Shown: positions 24,897-33,906 of the stretch, piece after piece
Numbering within the stretch: position 1 is the stretch's first letter
Layout: each line of letters begins with the position of its first letter
Assembly: GCA_024692955.1 (NCBI GenBank)
Contig: JAILLW010000112.1
Coordinates: 1-46,381, forward strand
Length of the DNA stretch: 46,381 nt
Direction: 5' to 3'
Source: Lachnospiraceae bacterium
GTDB lineage: Bacteria > Bacillota > Clostridia > Lachnospirales > Lachnospiraceae
Position numbers and translations under genes: made by a program
Notes under the pieces: model-generated
What the model was told of the DNA's origin: nothing
The model's input: only the letters and a program-made list of their open reading frames with translations
The model's database searches: none

Positions 24897-26636
24897 ATGA
24901 GGAAATATTGGAAGTATATCAGACCGTATCTGCTCTATTTTATCATAGGCCCGCTGGCCATGATCGTGGAAGTGCTGGGGGAGGTGATCATGCCGAAGCT
25001 CCTCGCGAATATCGTGGATACCGGCATCGCGACGCGCAATATCCCCTACATCGCAGGAAGCGGTGTCATGATGGTGGTAACGGCGATCCTGATGATGCTC
25101 GGAGGCGTCGGCGGTGCGTATTTCGCGGCAAAAGCCTGCGTCGGCTTTTCCTCCGATCTTCGGAAAGACGTGTTTGACAAGGTTCAGGATATGTCCTTCG
25201 CGAATCTTGATTCCTTCAGTACCGGCTCTCTTGTCACCCGGCTCACCAACGATATCACACAGATCCAGAATTTCATCAATATGCTGCTCAGGATGATGCT
25301 CAGGGCCCCCGGGATGCTGATCGGCGCCCTGATCATGGCAGTGGTCATCAATGCGAAGCTTGCCGTGATCCTGCTGGTGGTCATTCCGGTCCTCGCCATT
25401 TTGCTTATCTTTATAATGAAGAATTCGTTTCCGCGGTTCGGTGCGATGCAGGAAAAGATCGACGCCCTGAACAACAATGTCCAGGAGGTGCTGACCGGCG
25501 TCCGGGTCATCAAGTCCTTTGTCCGCGGCGATTATGAGGAAAAGAGATTTGCCGGCTCCAACGAGGATCTGAAGCAGTCCAGTCTGCGGGCCTTCAAGCT
25601 CGTCATATTCATGATGCCGATCATGATGCTCATGATGAACGCAACGACGCTGGCGGTAGTATGGTTCGGCGGACGGCAGGTAATAGCCGGCTCCATGGAG
25701 ATCGGATCCCTTACCGCGTTCATTACCTATATCACGCAGATCCTGATGTCTCTTATGTTCGTTGCCTTTATCCTGATGCAGACATCCAGAGCTCTTGCTT
25801 CCTTAAAGAGAGTAAGGGAGGTGCTGGACTGCAGCATCGATCTTACGGATGAGGGCGTATCAATGCCCGATAAGGAGGTTACCTCCGGAGACATCGAATT
25901 CCGGAACGTATCCTTCCGCTATTATAAAAACAATCATGAATGGGTACTTGACGATATTTCCTTCCGGGTCGATTCCGGAAAAACTCTGGGGATCATCGGC
26001 TCCACGGGAAGCGGAAAGACGACCCTGGTATCCATGATCCCGCGGCTTTACGACGCGGATGAAGGGACCGTGCTGGTGGACGGGACAGACGTGCGGGATT
26101 ATTCCCTGAAGAATCTGAGAGCCGGAATCGGTATGGTCCTTCAGAAAAATGTCCTCTTTTCCGGAAGCATTATGGAAAACCTGATGTGGGGAGATGAGGA
26201 GGCATCGGAAGAGGAAGTAAAGAAGGCCGCCGCGGATGCCCAGGCGGACGGCTTTATCCTCGATAAGGAAAAGGGATATGACGAGGAACTCGGGCAGGGC
26301 GGTGTCAATGTCTCCGGCGGACAGAAACAGAGGCTGTGCATCGCAAGAGCCCTTCTTAAGAAGCCGAAGATCCTGATCCTTGATGATTCCACCTCCGCGG
26401 TGGATACGGCGACGGAAGCAAGGATCCGCGAAAGCTTCCGGACCACCCTCAAAGGCACGACGAAGATCATCATCGCCCAGAGGATCTCTTCCGTGATCGA
26501 AGCGGATCTCATTATGGTCATGGATGACGGAAAGATCGCCGGGATCGGGAGTCATGACGAACTGATCCGGAACTGCCCGCCGTACCAGGAGATCTACTAT
26601 TCGCAGATCGATAAGGATGAGGAGGTGAGCGCGTAA
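24897..26636 (+). CDS. ABC exporter half-transporter with degenerate ATP site
   Basis: 579 residues: six membrane helices (to ~310) followed by a nucleotide-binding domain. Walker A is GSTGSGKTTL (Lys374), the signature VSGGQKQR is canonical, and Walker B is LILDDSTSAVD. The residue after the Walker B aspartate is therefore Asp497 rather than the catalytic Glu. This Asp is the mark of the non-hydrolysing site in heterodimeric exporters such as TM287/288, BmrCD and LmrCD. The start of the partner gene overlaps this stop codon by one base (TAATG), so they are coupled and should form one exporter, probably for drugs or lipids. Strong ribosome site. Start confident. Confidence 0.94.
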   Translation: MRKYWKYIRPYLLYFIIGPLAMIVEVLGEVIMPKLLANIVDTGIATRNIPYIAGSGVMMVVTAILMMLGGVGGAYFAAKACVGFSSDLRKDVFDKVQDMSFANLDSFSTGSLVTRLTNDITQIQNFINMLLRMMLRAPGMLIGALIMAVVINAKLAVILLVVIPVLAILLIFIMKNSFPRFGAMQEKIDALNNNVQEVLTGVRVIKSFVRGDYEEKRFAGSNEDLKQSSLRAFKLVIFMMPIMMLMMNATTLAVVWFGGRQVIAGSMEIGSLTAFITYITQILMSLMFVAFILMQTSRALASLKRVREVLDCSIDLTDEGVSMPDKEVTSGDIEFRNVSFRYYKNNHEWVLDDISFRVDSGKTLGIIGSTGSGKTTLVSMIPRLYDADEGTVLVDGTDVRDYSLKNLRAGIGMVLQKNVLFSGSIMENLMWGDEEASEEEVKKAAADAQADGFILDKEKGYDEELGQGGVNVSGGQKQRLCIARALLKKPKILILDDSTSAVDTATEARIRESFRTTLKGTTKIIIAQRISSVIEADLIMVMDDGKIAGIGSHDELIRNCPPYQEIYYSQIDKDEEVSA

Positions 26637-28627
26637 TGACTTCCGAAGAAAGACTTGCCTTCCTTGAGAAAAAATATGAAGAGAAGCTGAAACCCATTAC
26701 CGATGAGGAACTGGGGAGCGCGGCGAGGAAAAAGGGGCCCGGCGGAGGTCCCGGACGGGGCATGGCGATGCAGACCGGAAAGCCGAAGAACGCGAAGGCT
26801 TCCATAGCCCGGCTCTTCGGATATCTGGCCGATGCGAAATGGAAGCTGGTCATCGTCTTTTTCCTGGTGATCTCGAATACCCTGCTCGGTCTCGTGGCAT
26901 CCTATATGCTCCGGCCCATCATCAACGGCCTGACCTCCGGCGAAGGGATCGAAGCCCTGATCCGGGGACTTTCGAAGATGGCGGCCGTATATCTCGGAGT
27001 GATCATCTGCCAGTATCTGCAGCAGCGCATCATGATCGGGGTGTCCCAGAACGCGATCCAGAAGCTTCGCAACGATCTTTTTGAAAAGCTTCAGACCCTG
27101 CCGGTCCGCTATTATGACACGCATAATAACGGAGACATCATGAGCCGGTTTACGAATGATGTGGACGCGGTGGGCGAGATGATGAACAATACGGTGATCC
27201 AGCTGTTCTCCGGAAGCATCACCCTGATCGGAACTCTGGCACTCATGATCTACACCAACGTGTGGCTTACATTAATAACGATTGTTATGGTACCTTTGAT
27301 GTTCAAAGCCCTCTCGATCATCACAAAACGTTCGAGAGCATACTATAAAGCGCAGCAGGCAGCCATCGGAACCCTGAACGGATTCATTGAGGAAACCATG
27401 ACGGGACAAAAGGTTGTAAAGGTTTTCGGCCATGAGGATGCCAGCCGGGAAGAGTTTAATTACTTAAATCACGATTTAAGAAGCAAGCAGATCAAAGCCC
27501 TCTTCTTCGGCGGGATCATGGGGCCTGTCATGGGAAATATGAGTCAGATCAGCTACGCAATGACGGCCTGTATCGGAGGGATCCTCTGCGTGGCGAGGGG
27601 CTTCGATATCGGAGGACTTTCCATATTCGTAAACTATTCGAGGCAGTTCTCCCGCCCCATCAACGAGATCGCGATGCAGGTAAATACCATCTTTTCCGCT
27701 CTGGCCGGTGCCGAGAGAGTCTTCGCGGTCATGGATGAAGAGCCGGAGAAGGAAGATCCGGCCGATGCGATCCGGATCATCGAGGAAGACGGAAGACTTC
27801 TCTATGAGATTCCGAAGGGCTCCGCTTACGCCAGGGAGAATTCGGTGATCGAGGATGTTGTCAGACAGGATAACATATGTTATTATAAGGAAGTGAAAGG
27901 CGCCGTTACCTTAAAGGACGTGACCTTCGGTTATAATCCGGAAAAGACGGTGCTGAAGGATATCTCCCTTTACGCGAAACCGGGCCAGAAGATCGCCTTT
28001 GTGGGCTCCACCGGCGCCGGAAAGACCACGATCACGAACCTGATCAACCGCTTCTATGATGTCAACGAAGGGACCATAACCATGGACGGGATCCGTGTCA
28101 CGGACATCGAGCGGGATTCTCTCCGGAGGAATATCGCGATGGTGCTTCAGGATACCCATCTGTTTACCGGCACCGTGATGGAGAATATCCGCTACGGGCG
28201 GCTTGATGCCACGGACGAAGAGGTGATCGAAGCCGCAAAGATGGCATCCGCCCACAGCTTCATCATCCGTCTTGAAAACGGCTATGATACCATGCTTGAG
28301 GGGGACGGGGCAAACCTTTCCCAGGGCCAGCGGCAGCTGATCAATATCGCAAGGGCGGCGATCTCCAGGGCACCCGTACTGATCCTTGATGAGGCGACAA
28401 GCTCCGTGGATACCCGTACCGAGAAACACATCGAAAAGGGGATGGACCGCCTGATGGCCACAAGGACCACGCTGGTGATTGCCCACAGGCTTTCCACCGT
28501 ACGAAACGCCAACGCGATCATCGTTCTCGAACACGGAAGCATCATCGAACGGGGCGATCATGCGGAACTTCTTGAGGACAAGGGGCGCTATTACGAGCTT
28601 TATACCGGCAAGAGCGAACTTGACTGA
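26636..28627 (+). CDS. ABC exporter half-transporter with catalytic ATP site
   Basis: 663 residues. An extra N-terminal stretch (~1-55, glycine-rich around 35-45) precedes six membrane helices. The nucleotide-binding domain follows: Walker A GSTGAGKTTI (Lys463), signature LSQGQRQ with Gln563 in place of the first Gly, and Walker B LILDEATSSVD with the catalytic Glu586. The altered signature pairs with the altered Walker B of the partner in one composite site, leaving one degenerate and one active site, as in known heterodimers. Between helices and nucleotide-binding domain is an insert (~380-420, KGSAYARENSVIEDVV) seen in this subgroup. It forms the exporter with the product at 24897. Confidence 0.94.
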   Translation: MTSEERLAFLEKKYEEKLKPITDEELGSAARKKGPGGGPGRGMAMQTGKPKNAKASIARLFGYLADAKWKLVIVFFLVISNTLLGLVASYMLRPIINGLTSGEGIEALIRGLSKMAAVYLGVIICQYLQQRIMIGVSQNAIQKLRNDLFEKLQTLPVRYYDTHNNGDIMSRFTNDVDAVGEMMNNTVIQLFSGSITLIGTLALMIYTNVWLTLITIVMVPLMFKALSIITKRSRAYYKAQQAAIGTLNGFIEETMTGQKVVKVFGHEDASREEFNYLNHDLRSKQIKALFFGGIMGPVMGNMSQISYAMTACIGGILCVARGFDIGGLSIFVNYSRQFSRPINEIAMQVNTIFSALAGAERVFAVMDEEPEKEDPADAIRIIEEDGRLLYEIPKGSAYARENSVIEDVVRQDNICYYKEVKGAVTLKDVTFGYNPEKTVLKDISLYAKPGQKIAFVGSTGAGKTTITNLINRFYDVNEGTITMDGIRVTDIERDSLRRNIAMVLQDTHLFTGTVMENIRYGRLDATDEEVIEAAKMASAHSFIIRLENGYDTMLEGDGANLSQGQRQLINIARAAISRAPVLILDEATSSVDTRTEKHIEKGMDRLMATRTTLVIAHRLSTVRNANAIIVLEHGSIIERGDHAELLEDKGRYYELYTGKSELD

Positions 28628-28647
28628 GAAAGGCCGGCTGATATAAA
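28620..28647 (+). promoter_or_regulatory. Promoter of the MacA/MacB-type operon
   Basis: TTGACT, 16-base spacer, TATAAA, with a TGA just before the -10 (extended -10). The -35 overlaps the stop codon of the ABC exporter gene. A short GC-rich hairpin (GGCC/GGCC at 28652-28663) lies in the leader. Confidence 0.65.
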
Positions 28648-28682
28648 AAGGGCCTCCGGGCCAAAGAGGAAATGAGGAGATT

Positions 28683-30320
28683 ATGAAAGAGAGTTTCTGG
28701 AAGAAACACGGAAAAAAGATCATCATCCTTGCGGTGATCGCGGCGGCAGTGACCGGCATCGTGCTTTTTGTGAGGAAGAGCGTTAAAGCCTCACAGGAAC
28801 TGCTGGCCGGCATGATGAACAAATCCGAGGTTGCGCTGGTGGAAAAGAGGACCCTTGTGGATTCCCTTGCCGCGACCGGGATCGTGATCCCCATTGAGAG
28901 CAAGACCGTTACCGCGAACGTGTCCAACGTGAAGGTCGCGGAATTTGACCTTGAGGTCGGCGATTACGTGAAGGAAGGGGATGTGATCTGCGTCCTTGAT
29001 TCGGAAAGCTTCGAAGACAGCATGAATGCCACGAAGAAGGCCTATGATGCCGCAAAGGGGCAGAGCAACGTAAATGAAGTGGCGGCGGGCCGCGCCCTGG
29101 ATTTCGCGGAGGAGAGCAAGGGTATCGACATGGGCCGCGCGGGCGAAGATGCCTCCTGGGCCTATCAGGATTACCTGCGCCAGATGACCGAAGTGGAGGA
29201 AGCGGAGTCAGAATACAAAAAGGCGGAGGATGACCTTTCGGTCAAGAAGGGGGAACTTGATTACCGCAATGAGCTCCTGGAGGAGGCGAAGGCGAACGAA
29301 GACTTCGGAAAGCAGGCCCAGTACGAGCAGGAAATCGCTTCCTGGCAGAGCAAGGTATCCGGCGCGGAGACTGCGCGGGATACGGCCAAAAGCGCCTATG
29401 AGAGCGCCATTAAAACGGCGGACAGCCTGTACCGTACCTACTTGAGGTCGCTTCGCTCGGAGACGGATACGGAGAGGAATGACGACAATACGGTGCTTGC
29501 AAAGAATGACAGCCTCTATACTTCGCAGATCACGAACAACGCCACCGGAGTCAATGAAAAGCTTCAGATCAAGAACTATCAGAAGCAGATCGACGAATGT
29601 GTGGTGACGGCTCCCATCAGCGGGGTGGTGACCTCCGTCGGGGTGGAACAGGGAAAACTCTATACGGGAGCTTCCATCGTTACGATCGACGATGACAGTG
29701 CCTATGAGATCGAGGCGCAGATCGATGAATATGATATCACGAGGATAAAGACCGGGCAGAAGGTGCTCTTCAAGACCAACGGAACCGGCGACAGGGAATT
29801 TGAAGGAAAGATCAAAGAGATCGCGCCGAAGGCGACCCGCTCCGGACAGAACGGCACTCTCGGGAGCAGTATCACCTATAGGGTAACCATCTCCATCATT
29901 TCCCCCTGCAAAGAACTGAAGATGGATATGACGGCCAGGCTTTCCATCATCATCGAGCAGAAGGAGAATGTCCTGACGGTTCCCTATGACGCCCTTCAGG
30001 TGGATGAGAACGGAGACTTCTTTATTGAGGTGCCCGGCGAGGGTGAAGGGGTCACCGAGATCACCTACGAGGAAGGAAAAGAAGAAGAAAAAGAGAAAGA
30101 TAACAACAGTGAGGATAAGGATGACCAGGGCGGTCAACAGGCTGCAAAGCCTGAAAACAAGCGGATCCCGGTCAGCAAGGGTCTGGAGTCCGACTATTAT
30201 GTCCAGATCATCGGTCCCGAGATAAAAGAGGGGATGGAAGTCCTGGTTCCGAGTGCCGGAAACGGGATGGAAGATCTGATGCAGATGCTCCAGGATTCGG
30301 GCGCGATGGGAGGAATGTAA
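28683..30320 (+). CDS. MacA/HlyD-type efflux adaptor protein
   Basis: 545 residues. One N-terminal membrane helix (~12-31) is followed by a half-lipoyl segment (ATGIVIPIESKTVTANVSN). A long helical hairpin (~100-260) rich in Ala, Glu and Lys should form a coiled coil. The second lipoyl half follows (VVTAPISGVVTSVGVEQGKLY), then a beta-barrel domain. Near the C-terminus is a highly charged linker (~460-500, many Glu, Lys and Asp). The protein links an ABC transporter to the cell exterior; in Gram-positives such adaptors extend into the cell wall. The ATPase and permease genes of a MacB-type transporter follow immediately, the first overlapping this stop codon by one base. AGGAGA precedes the ATG. 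Confidence 0.91.
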   Translation: MKESFWKKHGKKIIILAVIAAAVTGIVLFVRKSVKASQELLAGMMNKSEVALVEKRTLVDSLAATGIVIPIESKTVTANVSNVKVAEFDLEVGDYVKEGDVICVLDSESFEDSMNATKKAYDAAKGQSNVNEVAAGRALDFAEESKGIDMGRAGEDASWAYQDYLRQMTEVEEAESEYKKAEDDLSVKKGELDYRNELLEEAKANEDFGKQAQYEQEIASWQSKVSGAETARDTAKSAYESAIKTADSLYRTYLRSLRSETDTERNDDNTVLAKNDSLYTSQITNNATGVNEKLQIKNYQKQIDECVVTAPISGVVTSVGVEQGKLYTGASIVTIDDDSAYEIEAQIDEYDITRIKTGQKVLFKTNGTGDREFEGKIKEIAPKATRSGQNGTLGSSITYRVTISIISPCKELKMDMTARLSIIIEQKENVLTVPYDALQVDENGDFFIEVPGEGEGVTEITYEEGKEEEKEKDNNSEDKDDQGGQQAAKPENKRIPVSKGLESDYYVQIIGPEIKEGMEVLVPSAGNGMEDLMQMLQDSGAMGGM

Positions 30321-31033
30321 TGGAACCCGTCATGCAGCTTCGGGGGATTACGAAGAATTATTTCATCGGATCTCCGAATGAGATCCATGTATTGAGAGGG
30401 ATCGACCTTTTCGTTGAGGAGGGCGAATTCGTGGCGGTAGTCGGCGCATCCGGCTCCGGAAAGTCCACCTTGATGAACATCATCGGGGCACTGGACAGGC
30501 CGACCACAGGAGAATATACCCTGGACGGGATCGATGTGATAAGGGCAAAGGATGCGGAGCTTTCGAGGATCCGTAATCAGAAGATCGGCTTTGTTTTCCA
30601 GACCTATAATCTGATCCCGAAGACGAATGCGCTGAAAAATGTGGAAATGCCCATGCTTTACGGCGGTGTGTCCGGCCATACAAGGCTTGTAAGGGCCAGA
30701 CAGCTTCTGGAACTCGTGGGGATGGGAGACCGGATGAAGCATCTTCCGGAAGAGCTTTCCGGTGGTCAGAAGCAGAGGGTCGCCATTGCCCGGGCCATGG
30801 CCAACAATCCATCCATCATCCTGGCCGATGAGCCGACGGGAGCTCTGGATTCGGAAACGGGACGTCTTGTTATGGATATCTTTCACAAACTCCACGACGA
30901 GCAGGGAAAGACCATCATCCTGATCACCCACAGCCCGGAGCTTGCGGAGGAGACCCAGCGGGTGATCACCATCAAGGACGGACAGATCACGGGAATACGG
31001 AAAGGAAAGGGCAAAGAAAATGATGCTCTTTGA
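30320..31033 (+). CDS. MacB/LolD-type ABC transporter ATPase
   Basis: 237 residues. Walker A is GASGSGKSTL, the signature LSGGQKQR, Walker B IILADEPTGALD and the switch histidine lies in ITHSPE. The ADEPTGALDSETG sequence is typical of the MacB/LolD/FtsE group, which drives mechanotransmission rather than classical transport. It overlaps the adaptor gene by one base (TAATG) and the permease gene by 14 bases, giving a coupled three-gene unit. The export substrate is unknown; antimicrobial peptides or macrolide-like compounds are common for such systems. Confidence 0.95.
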   Translation: MEPVMQLRGITKNYFIGSPNEIHVLRGIDLFVEEGEFVAVVGASGSGKSTLMNIIGALDRPTTGEYTLDGIDVIRAKDAELSRIRNQKIGFVFQTYNLIPKTNALKNVEMPMLYGGVSGHTRLVRARQLLELVGMGDRMKHLPEELSGGQKQRVAIARAMANNPSIILADEPTGALDSETGRLVMDIFHKLHDEQGKTIILITHSPELAEETQRVITIKDGQITGIRKGKGKENDAL

Positions 31034-32306
31034 AAACATCAGGCTGGCATTTTCCAGTCTGGTGGCCAATAAAATGAGAGCGCTGCTTACGATGCTCGGG
31101 ATCATCATCGGGATCGCTTCCGTGATCGCGATCATGACTGTGGGAAATTCCGTCACCGGGAACATCACGGAATCCATGGAATCCCTCGGCGTGAATAACG
31201 TAATGGTCTCCCTTCAGCAGAAGAACGAGGAGAAAGAGAGCCGGGAGGACGGTGTCGTTTTCGGCTCACAGCCCCGCTCCGAGAATCTTACGGAGGAGGA
31301 TCTGATCACGACGGATATGATCCGGGAATTCGTAAACCGCTATCCGGACAAGATCAAGTGCATTTCCGCCCAGTCCACTCTGGGCGACGGTCAGGCGCTT
31401 GACGGCAATCTCTATGCCAACGCTTCCCTTCTCGGGGTTTCCCTCGGGTATTTCGTGGCCAACGATCTCGACATCATCGCCGGGAGATATTTCTCGGAGC
31501 GCGAGTTTGACGAAGGCGATATGGTCATCATCGTCTCGGACAAGCTTGTGAACAATATGTTTAAGGGGGATGCGGAAGCGGCTGTCGGAAAGACCCTTCA
31601 GTTCAATGTGGAGGGGAAATTCTATCATCCGACCATTGTCGGTGTGTATGAACATGAAGATTCCCCCTATATGATCTCCATGACTTCGGAGAAGGATATC
31701 CGCACGGATGCCTATCTGCCCCTCCGGACGGTAATGAACGAGAAGCATATAACACGCTTTGGCGGATTTACCGTGGTGACGGCCACCGGCACGGATCCTG
31801 ACGAGCTGGCCGGGATCACGAAGCAGTTCTTCAATGTCTATTACCGGAACAACCGGAATTATGAGATCTCCGCCTTCAGTATGGCCACGATGGTCAGCAT
31901 GATGTCCACCATGATGGGTACGGTGACCACGGCGCTTTCGGTGATCGCCGGGATCGCGCTCCTCGTAGGCGGGATCGGCGTTATGAACATTATGCTGGTA
32001 TCCATTACGGAGAGGACCCGCGAGATCGGAACGAGAAAGGCCCTCGGAGCGCCCAACGGCTCCATCCGGACGCAGTTTATCGTGGAATCCATCGTGATCT
32101 GCGTAGTGGGCGGGATCATCGGGATCATCATCGGAGTATCGGCCGGTATGGCCCTTGCCAAATATCTGGGGACTCCCGCGAAGCCCGATATTTCGAGCAT
32201 TCTCCTGTCCATCGGATTTTCCTCGGCCATCGGGGTGTTCTTCGGGTATTATCCGGCCAACAAGGCCGCGAAGATGGATCCCATCGAAGCATTAAGATAC
32301 GAATAG
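31020..32306 (+). CDS. MacB-type permease (FtsX domain)
   Basis: 428 residues. One N-terminal helix with the characteristic LTMLGIIIGIASVIAIM is followed by a large extracytoplasmic MacB core domain (~45-290). Three C-terminal helices carry the FtsX motif (GIGVMNIMLVSITERTREIG) and end in YYPANKAAKMDPIEALRYE, the family's conserved tail. The start ATG-ATG overlaps the ATPase gene. It completes a MacA-ATPase-MacB set. The nuclease-helicase gene converges on it with only two bases between stop codons; no terminator is visible there. Confidence 0.95.
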   Translation: MMLFENIRLAFSSLVANKMRALLTMLGIIIGIASVIAIMTVGNSVTGNITESMESLGVNNVMVSLQQKNEEKESREDGVVFGSQPRSENLTEEDLITTDMIREFVNRYPDKIKCISAQSTLGDGQALDGNLYANASLLGVSLGYFVANDLDIIAGRYFSEREFDEGDMVIIVSDKLVNNMFKGDAEAAVGKTLQFNVEGKFYHPTIVGVYEHEDSPYMISMTSEKDIRTDAYLPLRTVMNEKHITRFGGFTVVTATGTDPDELAGITKQFFNVYYRNNRNYEISAFSMATMVSMMSTMMGTVTTALSVIAGIALLVGGIGVMNIMLVSITERTREIGTRKALGAPNGSIRTQFIVESIVICVVGGIIGIIIGVSAGMALAKYLGTPAKPDISSILLSIGFSSAIGVFFGYYPANKAAKMDPIEALRYE

Positions 32307-32308
32307 GA

Positions 32309-33730
32309 TCATTTCTGAAGGATCATATAGATCTGTTCCGTAAGTTTCAGATTGCCCCGGATCACCAAGGCGATCTTTTCTTTTGCGCGGCTTAAACCGT
32401 GGAAAAGCTCCATGATCCGGTTCCTTTCCCCGTCTGTGGCGGATCCGCGGCTCCGGAGGAAGCCTTCCTCATCATAGTAAAAGGAATCGTCAAGGAGCAT
32501 CACCACCTTATCGAATTCCCGGCCGGTGACGGAGCCGGATATATATTCATAGCCCCGGTTCCTGTAGTTTTCGAGAAGGCGGCCGGCTTCCGCCGCATCA
32601 TTTCCGTATTCGACCGAGACATTGGGATAATCCCTCCGATGGATCTTCGATGAGGAAAGGAGCGTTCTTAAGAAGGTGGAAAGCTCTTTGTTAAGACGGA
32701 TGCGGTTCGTCAGATGAAAACTCCTGAAATCTTCGGCCGCTTCGATAACGGGGGCACCGAAGCCTTCCCGCTCCGCTTCCGATACGCAGTCAAGATTGTC
32801 ATAGGATATGATAACGGGAGCCTTTAACGCTTTCGAAAGGGCAAGGATCTTCGAATAGGCTTCTTTACCCATATCATGCCCCTCATCAACAAAGATGGCG
32901 GCGTATTCCTTTGAGATCTCCGGCAGGCTCTTTCCGTCGCAGAAGTAGAAGTCGATCCGCTTAAGCCTTGCGTCCAGCTCCTTAAGCTCCGCCTTCCGTG
33001 AAGCAAAGTGGAAGAGGCAGACGGGGTTCCGGCGGGAAAGCTGCATGGCAAGATCGTAGAGAAGGATGGTCTTTCCGGTACCGGGAAGACCCGTAAAGCC
33101 CTGAAGCATATGCCCCTCCCCGATATTCTTGAGGATCTGTTTCCGGATATCCCTCTGTTGGGAGGTAAGGAAGTATTCCTGCCTGAGAAAGCGCCCGGGG
33201 TCCGTAACGGGAGAGATCAGGTATTTATCCTCCTGAAAAAGGCTTTCGATATCGGAATCAAGGCAGTTATCCTGTTTTTCAAGCAGGGAATACAGCTCTT
33301 CGAAGGTGCAGTCCACAAGCCTTCCGCTGTTCGAAAGACGTACCAGCCGGTCGCGTCCGCTTATGAAGGTATAGAAATACATCCCCCTTCCGAGGGTTGA
33401 AAGGTAGTATCTGTTCTGAAGAAGCTGGTTCCGGACGGCCTCATCCGTCACGTTGCCGCTTTTCAGCTCGATATTGACGATGAAATCATCATTGACCCGA
33501 AGAAGGTCGAATTCCTTGCCGAGCTTCGACATCGTAAAGGAATAGTAGAATTCCAGAGAACAGGCATCGGGAGAAATGTCCGTGAGCCTTTTCGAAAAAA
33601 GCCGCAGACCTTCCGTTTCCCAGGCTTTGATCCTGAGGGCGCGTCCGCGTCCGGACATCTGTTTTTCCATCCGGGACTGCAGTTCGCATGATGCGGGTCT
33701 TGTCAGTGCATAGATGTTTACGGGTTTCAT
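32309..33730 (-). CDS. Nuclease-superfamily 1 helicase protein, stand-alone
   Basis: 473 residues. The N-terminal ~120 residues resemble a PD-(D/E)XK nuclease: Asp75 (KEFDLLRV), Glu88-x-Lys90 (NIELKSG) and a Gln/Tyr-rich helix (QLLQNRYYL). From ~190 it is a compact superfamily 1 ATPase. A Q-motif-like FLTSQQRDIRKQ is followed by Walker A GLPGTGKT (214-221), Walker B IFVDEGHD (279-286) and a late motif LFHGLSRAKEKIALV. Part of it matches what I know as DUF2075-like helicases, but I am not sure of the subfamily. A role in DNA repair, RNA processing or phage defence is possible. No partner gene adjoins it. The start codon lies 6 bases from an extended -10 element, suggesting a leaderless mRNA. 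Confidence 0.82.
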   Translation of the reverse strand: MKPVNIYALTRPASCELQSRMEKQMSGRGRALRIKAWETEGLRLFSKRLTDISPDACSLEFYYSFTMSKLGKEFDLLRVNDDFIVNIELKSGNVTDEAVRNQLLQNRYYLSTLGRGMYFYTFISGRDRLVRLSNSGRLVDCTFEELYSLLEKQDNCLDSDIESLFQEDKYLISPVTDPGRFLRQEYFLTSQQRDIRKQILKNIGEGHMLQGFTGLPGTGKTILLYDLAMQLSRRNPVCLFHFASRKAELKELDARLKRIDFYFCDGKSLPEISKEYAAIFVDEGHDMGKEAYSKILALSKALKAPVIISYDNLDCVSEAEREGFGAPVIEAAEDFRSFHLTNRIRLNKELSTFLRTLLSSSKIHRRDYPNVSVEYGNDAAEAGRLLENYRNRGYEYISGSVTGREFDKVVMLLDDSFYYDEEGFLRSRGSATDGERNRIMELFHGLSRAKEKIALVIRGNLKLTEQIYMILQK

Positions 33731-33736
33731 AATCCT

Positions 33737-33745
33737 ATTTTAGCA
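33737..33745 (-). promoter_or_regulatory. Extended -10 promoter, leaderless position (minus strand)
   Basis: Read on the minus strand: TGCTAAAAT, then AGGATT, then ATG. Transcription is predicted to begin at the start codon. The AGGA would then be untranscribed and not act as a ribosome site. Confidence 0.6.
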
Positions 33746-33786
33746 CAGAATGAGGAGCCTTGGATTTACACTTTTTTAATAAATGA

Positions 33787-33813
33787 TTAGCACTCGTCTA
33801 TTGACAGTGCTAA
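33787..33813 (+). promoter_or_regulatory. CIRCE operator (HrcA site) of clpB
   Basis: TTAGCACTC, nine bases, CAGTGCTAA. It matches the CIRCE consensus TTAGCACTC-N9-GAGTGCTAA at 17 of 18 arm positions. It overlaps the -35 of the clpB promoter, so HrcA should repress clpB until heat or misfolding stress. Confidence 0.93.
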
Positions 33814-33829
33814 CAATCCGGCTTATGAT
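33801..33829 (+). promoter_or_regulatory. clpB promoter
   Basis: TTGACA, 17-base spacer, TATGAT. The -35 lies inside the CIRCE element. Confidence 0.9.
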
Positions 33830-33906
33830 AGGATACGAAGGGAAAAAAGCCCGGAATAAGGCGGGATCGCAAAGGATCCCGCGGAAACGGGAAAGGAGGA
33901 TCGGTG

